A DNA stretch of 64,000 bases from Candidatus Formimonas warabiya (GCF_002777255.1 NZ_CP017634.1:1810903-1874902); one strand, 5' to 3'; shown: positions 45,765 through 54,136, numbered from the stretch's first letter. Numbers and translations: made by a program. The notes: generated by a model not told the origin, from the letters alone.

Positions 45765-47222
45765 TTATTTTGATCTCTTTCCAAGATTTTTTTCTGCACT
45801 TTTGATGATACTCTGCAGTTCTTTCTCGACTTCATTTGGCAAGACGATCGGTTTATGGTTTTCTTTGATCGATTTATAAATATCACGGGTACGTTCTATC
45901 ATTTCTTTACTGCCCTGCTCTACCCAAGCCGGACGGGAAATTCTGTTAAATACTTTTGGCCTATAATTTTCTTTAAAATGCCTAAAGGTATGGTTCATCG
46001 TAATAAATGCTTCCCTGCCCGCCAGGTTCAGCAATTCTTCAAAACCCATAGTATCCTCATTAATCTCAAAACCTTTTTTTACCACCTTTGCGTAACCAAA
46101 AAGATCATTATCAATAATTAATTGAATCGGACTTGCCGTTTTTCCGGTTTCAAGATGTCCTACATCACCTAATATTGTTGCGTCAGACAAACTGACCAAT
46201 TGGGTAATATACGCATCGGTACATGCGCTTTCCGCTCCTACAACAAAAGCGTCGGAGCCTCCTGCAAAACTGTGGCATGGCAGGCCATAGCCCTCTTCAA
46301 TCAATTGGGACACCAACCCTCTGGCCATGGCGATTGAAACAGTAGCCTGAAGAGCATGGGTACTTGACATATCCATTTCATACATAATTGGTGTAAGAAT
46401 ACAAGGGGTCCCTGGACCGATACATTGAACCATAATCGTCATTGCCACGGTTTCAGCAGCAGCCATCAGTGCTACACCCGCTGGTGTGACCGGGGCATTA
46501 GCACCTGCTGTCGGCAGCGAACATACATGGATGGGTATGCCGTATTTGCCGCTTTGATATATAGCTTCAGAATCCATATATTTAATATCAAAGGGGGGTG
46601 CGGAACAAGATATATTGCTTACAATTGGCCTGTTCTTAAGTTCATCCATACCGCCCACTACTGCTGCCGCCATTTCCATCATATATGTGACATTTTCTGC
46701 CTCATAGGGCTGTAGCCAACCATGCTTTGTTGAATTATGGAGAACCACCTCAAAAGCATGGATATCCATTGTTTCAGGCGGGAAATCAGTAACCTTTAAA
46801 GTCAATAATGACCAAAAATCTATATGCTCCAATGCTTGGGTAACTGTAATGTAATCAGCCAAATCTTCTTTGCTGATACCTCTGTATTCATCAGTTAAAG
46901 CATCAATATAGTACATTGAGCCCGTAATCGCCCTAGTATAAAATAACCCTTCCGGATGAGGAAATTTCAAATCATACTTAGGGTCAATCCCCGCCAAAGT
47001 AAAGCTTCGTGGTGCTTGGCTCAGCATTTCTTCTTGTAATTCTTTCGGAAAAAGCACTTTACCGGAAGAACTTGAGACTTTTGCTCCTGCCCTTTCCAGA
47101 TATTTCAATACCTTAGGATGGTCAACCTTCATACCCTGTTTGGCTAACAGCTCCTGGACTTTACTTTTCATTAGAGCAATTTCATCAACATGGGCAATTC
47201 TTAAACGTAAATTTTTTGCCAT
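45765..47222 (-). CDS. MttB-superfamily corrinoid methyltransferase without pyrrolysine
   Basis: 485 residues of the trimethylamine methyltransferase (MttB) superfamily, which moves a methyl group from a quaternary or tertiary amine onto the cobalt of a corrinoid protein. The frame contains no TAG, so it is a member of the non-pyrrolysine branch, whose studied members demethylate glycine betaine, proline betaine and carnitine-like compounds. Recognisable parts are TGSMYYIDALTDEYRGISKEDL, PPFDIKYMDSEAIY, VCSLPTAGANAPVTPAGV and LGDVGHLETGKTASP. Starts after GGAGGGAG. It leads an operon with two xanthine-dehydrogenase-type subunits, which is an unusual partner set. Confidence 0.9.
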   Translation of the reverse strand: MAKNLRLRIAHVDEIALMKSKVQELLAKQGMKVDHPKVLKYLERAGAKVSSSSGKVLFPKELQEEMLSQAPRSFTLAGIDPKYDLKFPHPEGLFYTRAITGSMYYIDALTDEYRGISKEDLADYITVTQALEHIDFWSLLTLKVTDFPPETMDIHAFEVVLHNSTKHGWLQPYEAENVTYMMEMAAAVVGGMDELKNRPIVSNISCSAPPFDIKYMDSEAIYQSGKYGIPIHVCSLPTAGANAPVTPAGVALMAAAETVAMTIMVQCIGPGTPCILTPIMYEMDMSSTHALQATVSIAMARGLVSQLIEEGYGLPCHSFAGGSDAFVVGAESACTDAYITQLVSLSDATILGDVGHLETGKTASPIQLIIDNDLFGYAKVVKKGFEINEDTMGFEELLNLAGREAFITMNHTFRHFKENYRPKVFNRISRPAWVEQGSKEMIERTRDIYKSIKENHKPIVLPNEVEKELQSIIKSAEKNLGKRSK

Positions 47223-47252
47223 TTTTCTCCCTCCAATTTTTCAAATGAGGTC

Positions 47253-47270
47253 TTATCTACCAGTTGTCAT
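47253..47270 (-). other. Possible leader peptide (MTTGR) before the MttB-family gene
   Basis: A perfect AGGAGG six bases upstream of ATG, then five sense codons and TAA, lies 30 bp before the MttB-family start. It is too short to be a functional protein. It may tune translation of the operon, or the ribosome site may be a coincidence of a purine-rich leader. Confidence 0.25.
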
Positions 47271-47357
47271 TTATCGCCTCCTATTTTTAAAAAACAAGGT
47301 AGGTCTTTATTACTTTTGGGAAAATTTTACGCTTTAAATCTCTTTGAATTAATTAAT

Positions 47358-47403
47358 ATTGTAGAACCTCCTTTTATTTCGCAAACTGTACTAGACTAAA
47401 ATC
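47358..47403 (-). promoter_or_regulatory. Promoter/operator of the MttB-XDH operon (element shared with the NCS1 permease)
   Basis: On the minus strand GATTTTAGTCTA (47403-47392) is followed by N, TACAGTTT, then TACAAT (47363-47358, a good -10 box) exactly 28 bases after the 12-mer. The same words at the same spacing occur before the NCS1 permease at 50670-50625. The absence of a clear -35 box and the placement of the 12-mer about 35 bp upstream of the -10 fit an activator-dependent promoter. The adjacent Crp/Fnr genes are candidate regulators. The remaining sequence up to 47522 is AT-rich with no gene. Confidence 0.65.
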
Positions 47404-47522
47404 ATTTTTTAAAACTGCAAAACGATTTTTCCATAAAAAAACCTCCCTTTTGATAACGAAGTAGTTTATCAATCAAGAGGTAAAAGATGCTAAGATATTT
47501 ATATTTTTCAGGTTTAGTTTTC

Positions 47523-48143
47523 CTATTTTATCTTATAATTGGACAAACGGGTTTTTATTGACTTAGAGATGGTTACGGGATGTAAGGCCAAGGCATCTGC
47601 AATTTCTCCTTGAGAAAGATTTTGTAAAAGGATCATACTGTCCTTCATGGAAATGTTATAATTTTGGAAATCATTCATCAAAATATCAATTCTTTGATTG
47701 GCATCATTAAAACATAACGACTGAAGTTGATTTATGCTATTGTTTAGGACATTACTTTCAATGATAATTACTTCTTGAAAAAAGTTAGGATCTTCTTGCA
47801 GTTTTTTTTGAAATTGGTCAACAGGCATTCTAGCTAACTCAACTTTCGTAACAGCTTGGATTTCAAAAAAATAATCCTTTATTAATAACAAAAAATTATT
47901 TATTATACAGTTATCCCTCCAATAAATCATCTTCGTTCTTTTGCCATTCTTAATATAATATCTGATAATTCCTTTATTAAGATAATAAATATATTCCATC
48001 TTGTCAGATGCAAAAAATATTATAGCACCCGGTTTCAAATGAACAATTTCATAGGAAGAAAACACTTTTTTTACAGTAGGAATTGGGATATCTACATGCC
48101 AAAGCAACCCGCATTTGCTGGAATTACTGGCTGTCTCAACCAT
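47523..48143 (-). CDS. Crp/Fnr-family transcriptional regulator (B)
   Basis: 206 residues. N-terminal cyclic-nucleotide-binding-like beta barrel (SSYEIVHLKPGAIIFFASDKMEYIYYLNKGIIRYY) and C-terminal helix-turn-helix with QNLSQGEIADALALHPVTISKSIKTRL. No Fnr-type cluster of cysteines, so probably not an oxygen sensor, and the effector may be a small aromatic or heterocyclic ligand as in CprK. It lies 47 bp downstream of another Crp/Fnr gene and upstream of the MttB operon. Ribosome site GGGAGGAAG. Confidence 0.85.
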   Translation of the reverse strand: MVETASNSSKCGLLWHVDIPIPTVKKVFSSYEIVHLKPGAIIFFASDKMEYIYYLNKGIIRYYIKNGKRTKMIYWRDNCIINNFLLLIKDYFFEIQAVTKVELARMPVDQFQKKLQEDPNFFQEVIIIESNVLNNSINQLQSLCFNDANQRIDILMNDFQNYNISMKDSMILLQNLSQGEIADALALHPVTISKSIKTRLSNYKIK

Positions 48144-48190
48144 AAGTTTCTTCCTCCCTTTTGAAATTTGCGGTCTGTTATTAGGCAGAA

Positions 48191-48844
48191 TTAATAAAAC
48201 TGGATTAAGTTACGATTTTTGATTAGAATAAAGCCATCCTTCCGGTCTATCATTCCATTATTTTTAGCCTTTCGAATGAAAACATCAACTGCTTCAATGG
48301 ATGAACTACTAAGATCAGCTAAATCTTGTCTAGTGATGGGAAAGTTTATTAAGATACCTTCTTTTTCCTGTATTCCAAACCTGTCAATAAGACATTTTAA
48401 CACCCAGGAAATGCGTTGCCTTGTATCAAAAAAAGAAAGATTTTTTATTTTATCTTCCACCAATACATTTTTTTTAATAAGGCTTTTATATATCGACAGA
48501 GAAATTTCATAATTCGCCATAAACGAGCGAACCATCTCGTGTCTAAATACCAAGCATTTTACCTCAGAAAAAGCTTGTACAAAAAAATTGCTTTTTCCTC
48601 CATTATTAAAATAAAAATTCTCACCGAACCAGGATAACATTCCACAAAACCCAATGATATGCATCTTCCCGACATCGGAAATCATGCTAAGTTTTACATA
48701 CCCGTCCTCAATAAGATATAAATTATCAACAAACTTTCCTTGTGATATTATTTCATCATTTTTATTAAATATAATTTTAATCCCTTTATCGTTTAACATT
48801 TTCAAATAGAGATCAGATATATCGTCTTCAATAAAGATAGACAT
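48191..48844 (-). CDS. Crp/Fnr-family transcriptional regulator (A)
   Basis: 217 residues with the cNMP-like sensor barrel (NKNDEIISQGKFVDNLYLIEDGYVKLSMISDVGKMHIIGFCG) and a C-terminal winged helix (FPITRQDLADLSSSSIEAVDVFIRKAKNNGMI). It is a paralogue of the next gene but diverged, so the two may sense different ligands or form a heterodimer. It is first of the two-gene unit. A 21-bp inverted repeat about 70 bp upstream may be its own operator. Confidence 0.85.
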   Translation of the reverse strand: MSIFIEDDISDLYLKMLNDKGIKIIFNKNDEIISQGKFVDNLYLIEDGYVKLSMISDVGKMHIIGFCGMLSWFGENFYFNNGGKSNFFVQAFSEVKCLVFRHEMVRSFMANYEISLSIYKSLIKKNVLVEDKIKNLSFFDTRQRISWVLKCLIDRFGIQEKEGILINFPITRQDLADLSSSSIEAVDVFIRKAKNNGMIDRKDGFILIKNRNLIQFY

Positions 48845-48914
48845 AAATTTATCATCCCTCTTCTAGTGATAAAAAAGGTTAAACTTTAGCTAACATAATT
48901 AGTAAGTTATTCAA

Positions 48915-48935
48915 ATATTATAGCTTTTATAATAT
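48915..48935. promoter_or_regulatory. Inverted repeat upstream of the Crp/Fnr pair
   Basis: ATATTATA-GCTTT-TATAATAT, perfect 8-bp arms around a 5-base spacer, about 70 bp before the Crp/Fnr (A) start codon. It contains TATAAT-like words on both strands, so it could be promoter, operator or both. The surrounding gap 48845-49018 is AT-rich and otherwise unremarkable. Confidence 0.4.
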
Positions 48936-49018
48936 AACATTTTTCTTAGGACAATTATACCGATTTAATATTCCGGATTTCAAGTCGTCAATCGTCGGTT
49001 TTGATTTGATAAAACAAC

Positions 49019-49052
49019 ATCCCCCCGGCCACTTTAAGTGGCACAGGGGGGA
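49019..49052 (-). terminator. Terminator of the NCS1 permease
   Basis: ATCCCCCC-GGCCACTT / AAGTGGC-ACA-GGGGGGAT stem, followed on the minus strand by GTTGTTTTATC and on the plus strand by TTTTTCT. It lies 16 bp after the permease stop, so it should isolate the permease from the Crp/Fnr genes downstream. Confidence 0.8.
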
Positions 49053-49067
49053 TTTTTCTCTAACCGC

Positions 49068-50492
49068 TTAGCCAGGGGTTTTTTCTCCAATAAAGAAGCC
49101 CATACCATTTTTTAAACTCATTTTTCCGGCTATACCATAGATGATGGCCGTAATAAGGGTAGCCGGAAATACTATGCCGATAGTCATATGGATGAAGACC
49201 AATTTTTGCAGGAGAAAATAAATCGCCATTCCCGCGATCCAGCTTCCCATAGCAACCCAATTTATACCATTAGTGTACCAGTAAATCCCTTTCCTATCAC
49301 TAATGAATTCCATTTTGTAATCCCCCTTGCGGACAAAATAATAATCGGTGGCCATAACAGCAATCAAAGGTGGGAACACCGCGCCTAAGTATCCGACAAA
49401 TACATAGAAGAAATCCATGAAACTGCCAAAAACAATCGGTATAAAGGCAATTAATACAGTTACAATACCCGTTGTCCACAAGGTCTTTTCATAATTTAGG
49501 TTGGGGAAAACATTCAGAGTCGACATACAACCGGAAAAAAGAGCTACCATATCGGTTGTAATCGTAGATAAAATAATTACAATCAGCATGGGAATCCCAA
49601 GTCCCAAAGAGGTTGCCACACTGGAAGGATCACAGGCATTAGGGTCAAAGGTACCGGTTTGTATGGCTGAGGCAATTACAGCCATTACACCAACCAGGGC
49701 AAACCAATAAAGAGCTACCGTAGCACCCAATAACGGCGCAACTGTCGCCGACGTTTTCGTCTTGCAATAACGGGTATACTCTGCAACACAGGGCACCCAG
49801 GAAATACTGAAGGCCGCCATAGTATCAATGCTTATTCCTAAAGGCATTTTGAAGTTTGGATCCGGCTTCCAGGCAAGAATTTCCGAAATCGGAAAGGTCT
49901 TTAATACGGCATAAGTCATCCAGATACTAATCACAACCATTAAAACCACACTAACATTTTCAGCCTTTCTGATCAGTTTTGATCCGCCATAAGCAACTAA
50001 AAAACACGTTAAGATAGCATTTAATCCTGCACCGAAGGCCAGGCCTTTCCATCCGCCGGGCTCTCCGTAAGCAGGCCAGCCAAATATGATGCTAAAAACA
50101 TAGCTCATGCTAATTCCACCAATAAAAGATCCCACCGAAGTCCAGCCAATTAATGAAATACTGTTTAATGCAGAAGGCAATTTACTTCCGATAATACCAA
50201 AGGAAAACCTGGTTAAGCCCATAGTGGTCGTGGCCACCTTAAAACCCATAAAACCCACTAAGGCAAGAATTAAATAAGCCAGTGGGTTGGCTATCATGGT
50301 AACCCCAAAAGCAGTCATAAAACCGGCTGCAGCAATTGACCCCCCAATAAACCATGCACCTGGCTGGCAGTTGGCTCCAACCCATGTAGAAGCCATATCC
50401 CAGAATCCATAGTGCCTAGCTTCCATTGGAACATATTCTTCAACCCCGTAATCCCTTGCTATACCTTCGCCATAATGATCGTGATCGCTCAT
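49068..50492 (-). CDS. NCS1-family permease (cytosine/purine/hydantoin type)
   Basis: 474 residues with about 12 predicted membrane helices. NCS1 proteins import cytosine, purines, allantoin, hydantoins or thiazoles with H+ or Na+. Family-like parts are ANCQPGAWFIGGSIAAAGF in the first helix, FKVATTTMGLTRFSFGIIGSKLPSALN and FSISWVPCVAEYTRYCKTKTSA. The ligand cannot be told from sequence, and a methylated purine or hydantoin would fit the neighbourhood. Starts after AGGAGGTTAATTA. It shares a promoter element with the MttB-XDH operon. A small hairpin with a T run lies in its leader at 50566-50578. Confidence 0.88.
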   Translation of the reverse strand: MSDHDHYGEGIARDYGVEEYVPMEARHYGFWDMASTWVGANCQPGAWFIGGSIAAAGFMTAFGVTMIANPLAYLILALVGFMGFKVATTTMGLTRFSFGIIGSKLPSALNSISLIGWTSVGSFIGGISMSYVFSIIFGWPAYGEPGGWKGLAFGAGLNAILTCFLVAYGGSKLIRKAENVSVVLMVVISIWMTYAVLKTFPISEILAWKPDPNFKMPLGISIDTMAAFSISWVPCVAEYTRYCKTKTSATVAPLLGATVALYWFALVGVMAVIASAIQTGTFDPNACDPSSVATSLGLGIPMLIVIILSTITTDMVALFSGCMSTLNVFPNLNYEKTLWTTGIVTVLIAFIPIVFGSFMDFFYVFVGYLGAVFPPLIAVMATDYYFVRKGDYKMEFISDRKGIYWYTNGINWVAMGSWIAGMAIYFLLQKLVFIHMTIGIVFPATLITAIIYGIAGKMSLKNGMGFFIGEKTPG

Positions 50493-50624
50493 TAATTAAC
50501 CTCCTCGACAAAAGTAATTTAATTTTTACCCATGAAAATAAATTGATTTCTGTCAAGATAAAAACAGGTTTACAACCTCCTTGCAGTTAGGCTCTAATAC
50601 AATTAATAAGGTGCACCTAAAATG

Positions 50625-50670
50625 ATTGTAAAACAGCAAAAGAAAAATAAAACTGTAATAGACTAAAATC
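50625..50670 (-). promoter_or_regulatory. Promoter/operator of the NCS1 permease (shared element)
   Basis: On the minus strand GATTTTAGTCTA (50670-50659), a variable base, TACAGTTT and, 28 bases after the 12-mer, TACAAT (50630-50625). Only one base differs from the MttB-operon element over the 21-base upstream block, and the distance to the start codon is also alike (about 172 versus 175 bp). The 12-mer here lies within an inverted repeat AATAGA-TTTTAG-TCTATT. The gap 50493-51272 between permease and deaminase otherwise holds about 300 bp of AT-rich sequence (50690-51000) in which I see no gene. Confidence 0.65.
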
Positions 50671-51068
50671 TATTTGACTGTTGTGATCTTACTTAAGGAT
50701 GACAAAGGAAAAGGATCATAAATATAGAATAATATAATCAAATATTTTCATACTAGCATACGCCATACCTTTTGACTATGCCCGGCTTCGCTACTTTCTA
50801 TCTATTTGGTGCATAGAGTGAGTAAATTATTTGTCAATTGGGGATATGCACAAAAAACATAAATAAATACTTCTTAAGAATAATGAAATATGAATAAATG
50901 CACAAAGGCCGGACAAAAAGAGTTGTAGAAATAAAAAGCGAATTAAATCCGAGACCAACAATCTATTGGATATAAACATATTTTACATGAGGAAAGTGAA
51001 TTAACGACATTCTAACTTTAAAAAACCGAAAATTGGCTAAGCTTGCATATCAGTGAAACCATGTAGTC

Positions 51069-51080
51069 GATTTTGGACTA
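51069..51080 (+). promoter_or_regulatory. Third, partial copy of the shared operator element, upstream of the 8-oxoguanine-deaminase-like gene
   Basis: GATTTTGGACTA agrees with GATTTTAGTCTA at 10 of 12 bases and has the same orientation to its gene, about 200 bp upstream of the start. It sits in an inverted repeat TAGTC-N7-GACTA. No TACAAT is found 28 bases downstream, so this copy is weaker evidence than the other two. Confidence 0.4.
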
Positions 51081-51113
51081 ATCACTACATAGTGTAACAG
51101 CATCAATTAGCAA

Positions 51114-51173
51114 CGTGGTTCTAGGTTTAACCCACGCTAAACTAACTTGTTATAGTTTAGCGTGGGTTTTTAT
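51114..51173 (+). promoter_or_regulatory. Leader with intrinsic terminator and competing hairpin before the deaminase gene
   Basis: A perfect 16-bp stem (51129-51144 with 51153-51168, beginning AACCCACGCTAAACTA), 8-base loop, then TTTTAT stands about 100 bp upstream of the deaminase start on the coding strand. Upstream bases CGTGGTT (51114-51120) can pair with AACCCACG (51129-51136), the left arm of the terminator, with one bulge. The two structures exclude each other, which is the layout of a transcription attenuator. No known riboswitch aptamer is recognisable upstream. Confidence 0.55.
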
Positions 51174-51272
51174 TTCTCTATAAATCATAAAGGGAGGTAG
51201 GTTTAAAAGAATTTTCTAAGGAGAAGTTTTGATCGCCGGTAATTGGATACAAAAGAGACAGAGGTGGTTTTG

Positions 51273-52634
51273 ATGTCAAGATTGCTGATAAAAAACGCAG
51301 ATTCCATAGTAACCTGTGATACTAAAGACCGTATCATGCAACATCAAAGTATTCTAATAGAAGGTTCCAAAATTATTTCCATTGGTACTATCCCGGAGGA
51401 TAAGGACGCTCAAGTTATTGATGCTAAAGGAATGTTTATCTATCCAGGCCTGGTTAATACACATCATCATGTACTACAGGCTTTTAGCCGAAACATTCCA
51501 GAAATTCAATCATCCGAACTTTTTGACTGGCTGCTATATCTGTATAATATTTGGGAAAAGGTCAATCCCGATTATATTTATTACAGTTCTATGGTTGCAA
51601 TGGCTGAGTTTGTCAAATATGGGGGGACAACCTTATTTGATCATCATTTTGCATTTCCCAAAGGGATCGGTAAAAATATTATTGATCGCCAGTTTGAGGC
51701 AGCCAAGTCTTTGGGGCTTCGTTTTCATGCTGGACGGGGCTGTTTTACCAGGGGTAAAAAAGAAGGAGGACTCCCTCCCAATGAACTCGTAGAAACCTTA
51801 GATGAGGTTTTAGACGATAGTTTACGCCTTGTTGAAAATTTTCATGACCCAGAGGAATTTTCCATGCGTCAAGTGGCTTTGGCACCCTGTTCCCCTTTCT
51901 CGGTTAGTTCTGAAGTAATGATTCAATCAGCCAGGCTAGCAAGGGATAAAAAAGTAAGGCTGCATACACATCTGGCAGAAACCTTGGATGAGGAAAAATA
52001 CTGCCTTGAAGTTTATGGAAAAAGGCCCTTGGCCTGGGCGGAATCCTGTGAGTGGGTAGGACCGGATGTGTGGTATGCCCATGGCATCCATTTTACGGAT
52101 GAAGAAATTGATCTGCTCAGTCGGACCAAAACCGGGGTAGCCCACTGTCCTGTATCAAATATGAAACTTTCCTCCGGGATCGCCAAAATACCTCAAATGC
52201 TTGAAAAAAAAGTTCCGGTAGGTTTAGCGTTAGACGGCTGTGGCAGCAATGATGCGTCCAACCTATTGGCAGATCTTAGAATAGCTTATCTATTACACCG
52301 CTTAAGCTCCAGTACCAAAGCTCCCACCGGTTATGAAATCTTAAAGCTTGCTACTGTTGGGAGTGCAGCAATTCTTGGACGGTCTGATATAGGGTCCATT
52401 GAAGTGGGTAAAGCTGCTGACCTTTTTATGATAGACATTAACAAATTAGAATTTGTAGGGGGGTTATCAGATCCCGCATCCTTTCTTGGGACTGTAGGGT
52501 ACAGCCGCCCTGTAGATATGACGATTATTAATGGGAAGATTGTTTTTAGGAAGGGCAGGTTAACTGGAATTGATGAGGAGGCTATTAAGAGTAAGGCAGC
52601 AAAACAGGTTGCGAAGGTGTATGGCACAATGTAA
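51273..52634 (+). CDS. 8-oxoguanine deaminase-type amidohydrolase (paralogue of 30598-31956)
   Basis: 453 residues from the ATG at 51273, six bases after GAGGTGG. Motifs nearly those of the first copy: FIYPGLVNTHHHVLQAFSRN, HTHLAETLDEEKYC, VAHCPVSNMKL and ALDGCGSNDASNL. It lies in the AT-rich block between the two permeases, so it is likely to process whatever NCS1 or NCS2 imports. Amino-substituted or methylated 8-oxo or 2-amino purines are possible. Regulated perhaps by the leader terminator and the operator-like element upstream. Confidence 0.88.
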   Translation: MSRLLIKNADSIVTCDTKDRIMQHQSILIEGSKIISIGTIPEDKDAQVIDAKGMFIYPGLVNTHHHVLQAFSRNIPEIQSSELFDWLLYLYNIWEKVNPDYIYYSSMVAMAEFVKYGGTTLFDHHFAFPKGIGKNIIDRQFEAAKSLGLRFHAGRGCFTRGKKEGGLPPNELVETLDEVLDDSLRLVENFHDPEEFSMRQVALAPCSPFSVSSEVMIQSARLARDKKVRLHTHLAETLDEEKYCLEVYGKRPLAWAESCEWVGPDVWYAHGIHFTDEEIDLLSRTKTGVAHCPVSNMKLSSGIAKIPQMLEKKVPVGLALDGCGSNDASNLLADLRIAYLLHRLSSSTKAPTGYEILKLATVGSAAILGRSDIGSIEVGKAADLFMIDINKLEFVGGLSDPASFLGTVGYSRPVDMTIINGKIVFRKGRLTGIDEEAIKSKAAKQVAKVYGTM

Positions 52635-52776
52635 AGACCAGCTTGGTTCCATGAGTTTTCTTCAGTAAAGAAAGGGGGTTAATGAAATGAGCAGTCCTGA
52701 AAAAAAGACCTAGTTTGTAACAGAGCATCTTTATTTGCCGAGATTTTCAAATGATGATAACAAAAGGGGGTAGATT

Positions 52777-54123
52777 ATGATGGCTGATGAAAAAGTTGAT
52801 CGGGTTAATCAAATGTTGCCTGTTAGCAAGTTAAGTATTTTAGGGCTGCAGCACGTTTTGGCTTTTTATGCCGGCGGTATCGCTATTCCTCTGATCATTG
52901 GGGGAAGCATTGGCTTATCACAAGAGCAAATAGCACTTTTGGTAGCTGCGGATTTATTTACCTGCGGAATCGCCACCTTAATTCAAACGATCGGTATTAA
53001 AGGTTTCGCTGGAATCCAACTCCCGGTAGTACTTGGCTGTGCCTTTGCACCTGTGGCTGTGATGATTTCCATCGGAAACAGCATAGGTATAACAGCAATT
53101 TATGGTTCAATTATAGGTGCAGCCATATTTATGATTCTCGTTGCACCTTTTTTTGGCAAGGTTTTGAGATATTTTCCCCCCATTGTTACTGGCTCAGTTG
53201 TAACTATTGTTGGGCTTACCCTAATCCCGGTCGGCATAAACGATATCGCCGGAGGGTCTGGGAGTCCCACTTTCGGTGATCCCAAAAATTTATTGCTGGC
53301 TTTATTTACGTTGTTAGTCATTTTAGCAGTGAATAGGTTTTTTAAAGGTTTTATACAATCAATTTCCATCCTAATTGGTTTGTTCGTAGGGACGATTGTC
53401 AGCGGATTTTTTGGAATGGTCGATTTAAGCGTCGTAGCGAACGCAAAGTGGTTAAGTTTTGTTAGTCCTTTTGCTTTCGGAGTACCCTCCTTTGATCTTC
53501 GTGCCATCCTCACCATGTCTGTTACGATGATTGTCGTAATGATTGAGTCAACGGGCACGTTTTTAGTTGTTGGAAAATTTTGCGATAAAGAAATTACCGA
53601 GAAAGATGTTGTTAAAGGGCTGAGAGCAGAAGGGATTGGCAGTATTTTAGGGGGAGTGTTTAACTCATTTCCTTATACTACATATTCCGGAAACGCTGGA
53701 CTTGTTGGTTTGACTAAAGTAGGAAGCCGTTTTGTTGTGGTTGCCGCCGGGATTATCCTGGTTGTTTTGGGGTTGATTCCTAAATTTGCCGCCCTGGCCA
53801 CCGTTATACCCATGCCTGTCCTTGGGGCTGCAATGATGATGATGTTTGCCATGGTGGCAATGGCAGGAGTGGAAATTATGCAGAAAGTAGATTTTAGTTA
53901 TCAAGGTAATTTATTGATCGCCGCCTGTTCGATTGGTATTGGACTGGGGATCACCGTTGTTCCTGCTTTATTTTCTAAAACACCCGAACTAGTTCAAATA
54001 TTGATAGGCCAAAACGGTATCGTTTTAGGAAGTGCCACTGCAGTTTTATTAAACATTATTTTTAACCACGAAAAAAACCATGTTGAAGTCGGAGATACGG
54101 GCTACGTTCTAAAAAAAGTGTAA
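52777..54123 (+). CDS. NCS2-family xanthine/uric acid/uracil permease
   Basis: 448 residues, about 14 membrane segments. NCS2 marks: LQHVLAFYAGGIAIPLIIG in the first helix and the substrate-site stretch NSFPYTTYSGNAGLVGLTKVGSR near residue 300. The Tyr-Ser/Thr-rich segment is closer to xanthine/urate carriers (PbuX, UacT) than to uracil carriers, though this is a judgement by eye. The ATG at 52777 follows GGGGG. A few codons of a mini-frame at 52687-52713 precede it. It follows the deaminase by 142 bp and likely shares its transcript. Confidence 0.9.
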   Translation: MMADEKVDRVNQMLPVSKLSILGLQHVLAFYAGGIAIPLIIGGSIGLSQEQIALLVAADLFTCGIATLIQTIGIKGFAGIQLPVVLGCAFAPVAVMISIGNSIGITAIYGSIIGAAIFMILVAPFFGKVLRYFPPIVTGSVVTIVGLTLIPVGINDIAGGSGSPTFGDPKNLLLALFTLLVILAVNRFFKGFIQSISILIGLFVGTIVSGFFGMVDLSVVANAKWLSFVSPFAFGVPSFDLRAILTMSVTMIVVMIESTGTFLVVGKFCDKEITEKDVVKGLRAEGIGSILGGVFNSFPYTTYSGNAGLVGLTKVGSRFVVVAAGIILVVLGLIPKFAALATVIPMPVLGAAMMMMFAMVAMAGVEIMQKVDFSYQGNLLIAACSIGIGLGITVVPALFSKTPELVQILIGQNGIVLGSATAVLLNIIFNHEKNHVEVGDTGYVLKKV

Positions 54124-54136
54124 ACCCTTGCGACAG

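Noticed and set aside
51033-51046. TGGCTAAGCTTGCA upstream of the deaminase gene as a sigma-54 promoter
   Set aside because: GG and GC are two bases too close; sigma-54 does not tolerate this spacing.
51000-51128. Purine riboswitch aptamer upstream of the deaminase
   Set aside because: I could not find the conserved three-way junction core words of the guanine/adenine aptamer. Only the competing hairpins are supported.
52687-52713. Eight-codon frame with TAG stop before the NCS2 permease (possible pyrrolysine read-through to 27 residues)
   Set aside because: Read-through product resembles nothing. No pyl genes are visible and both methyltransferase genes lack TAG. Treated as a chance mini-frame.
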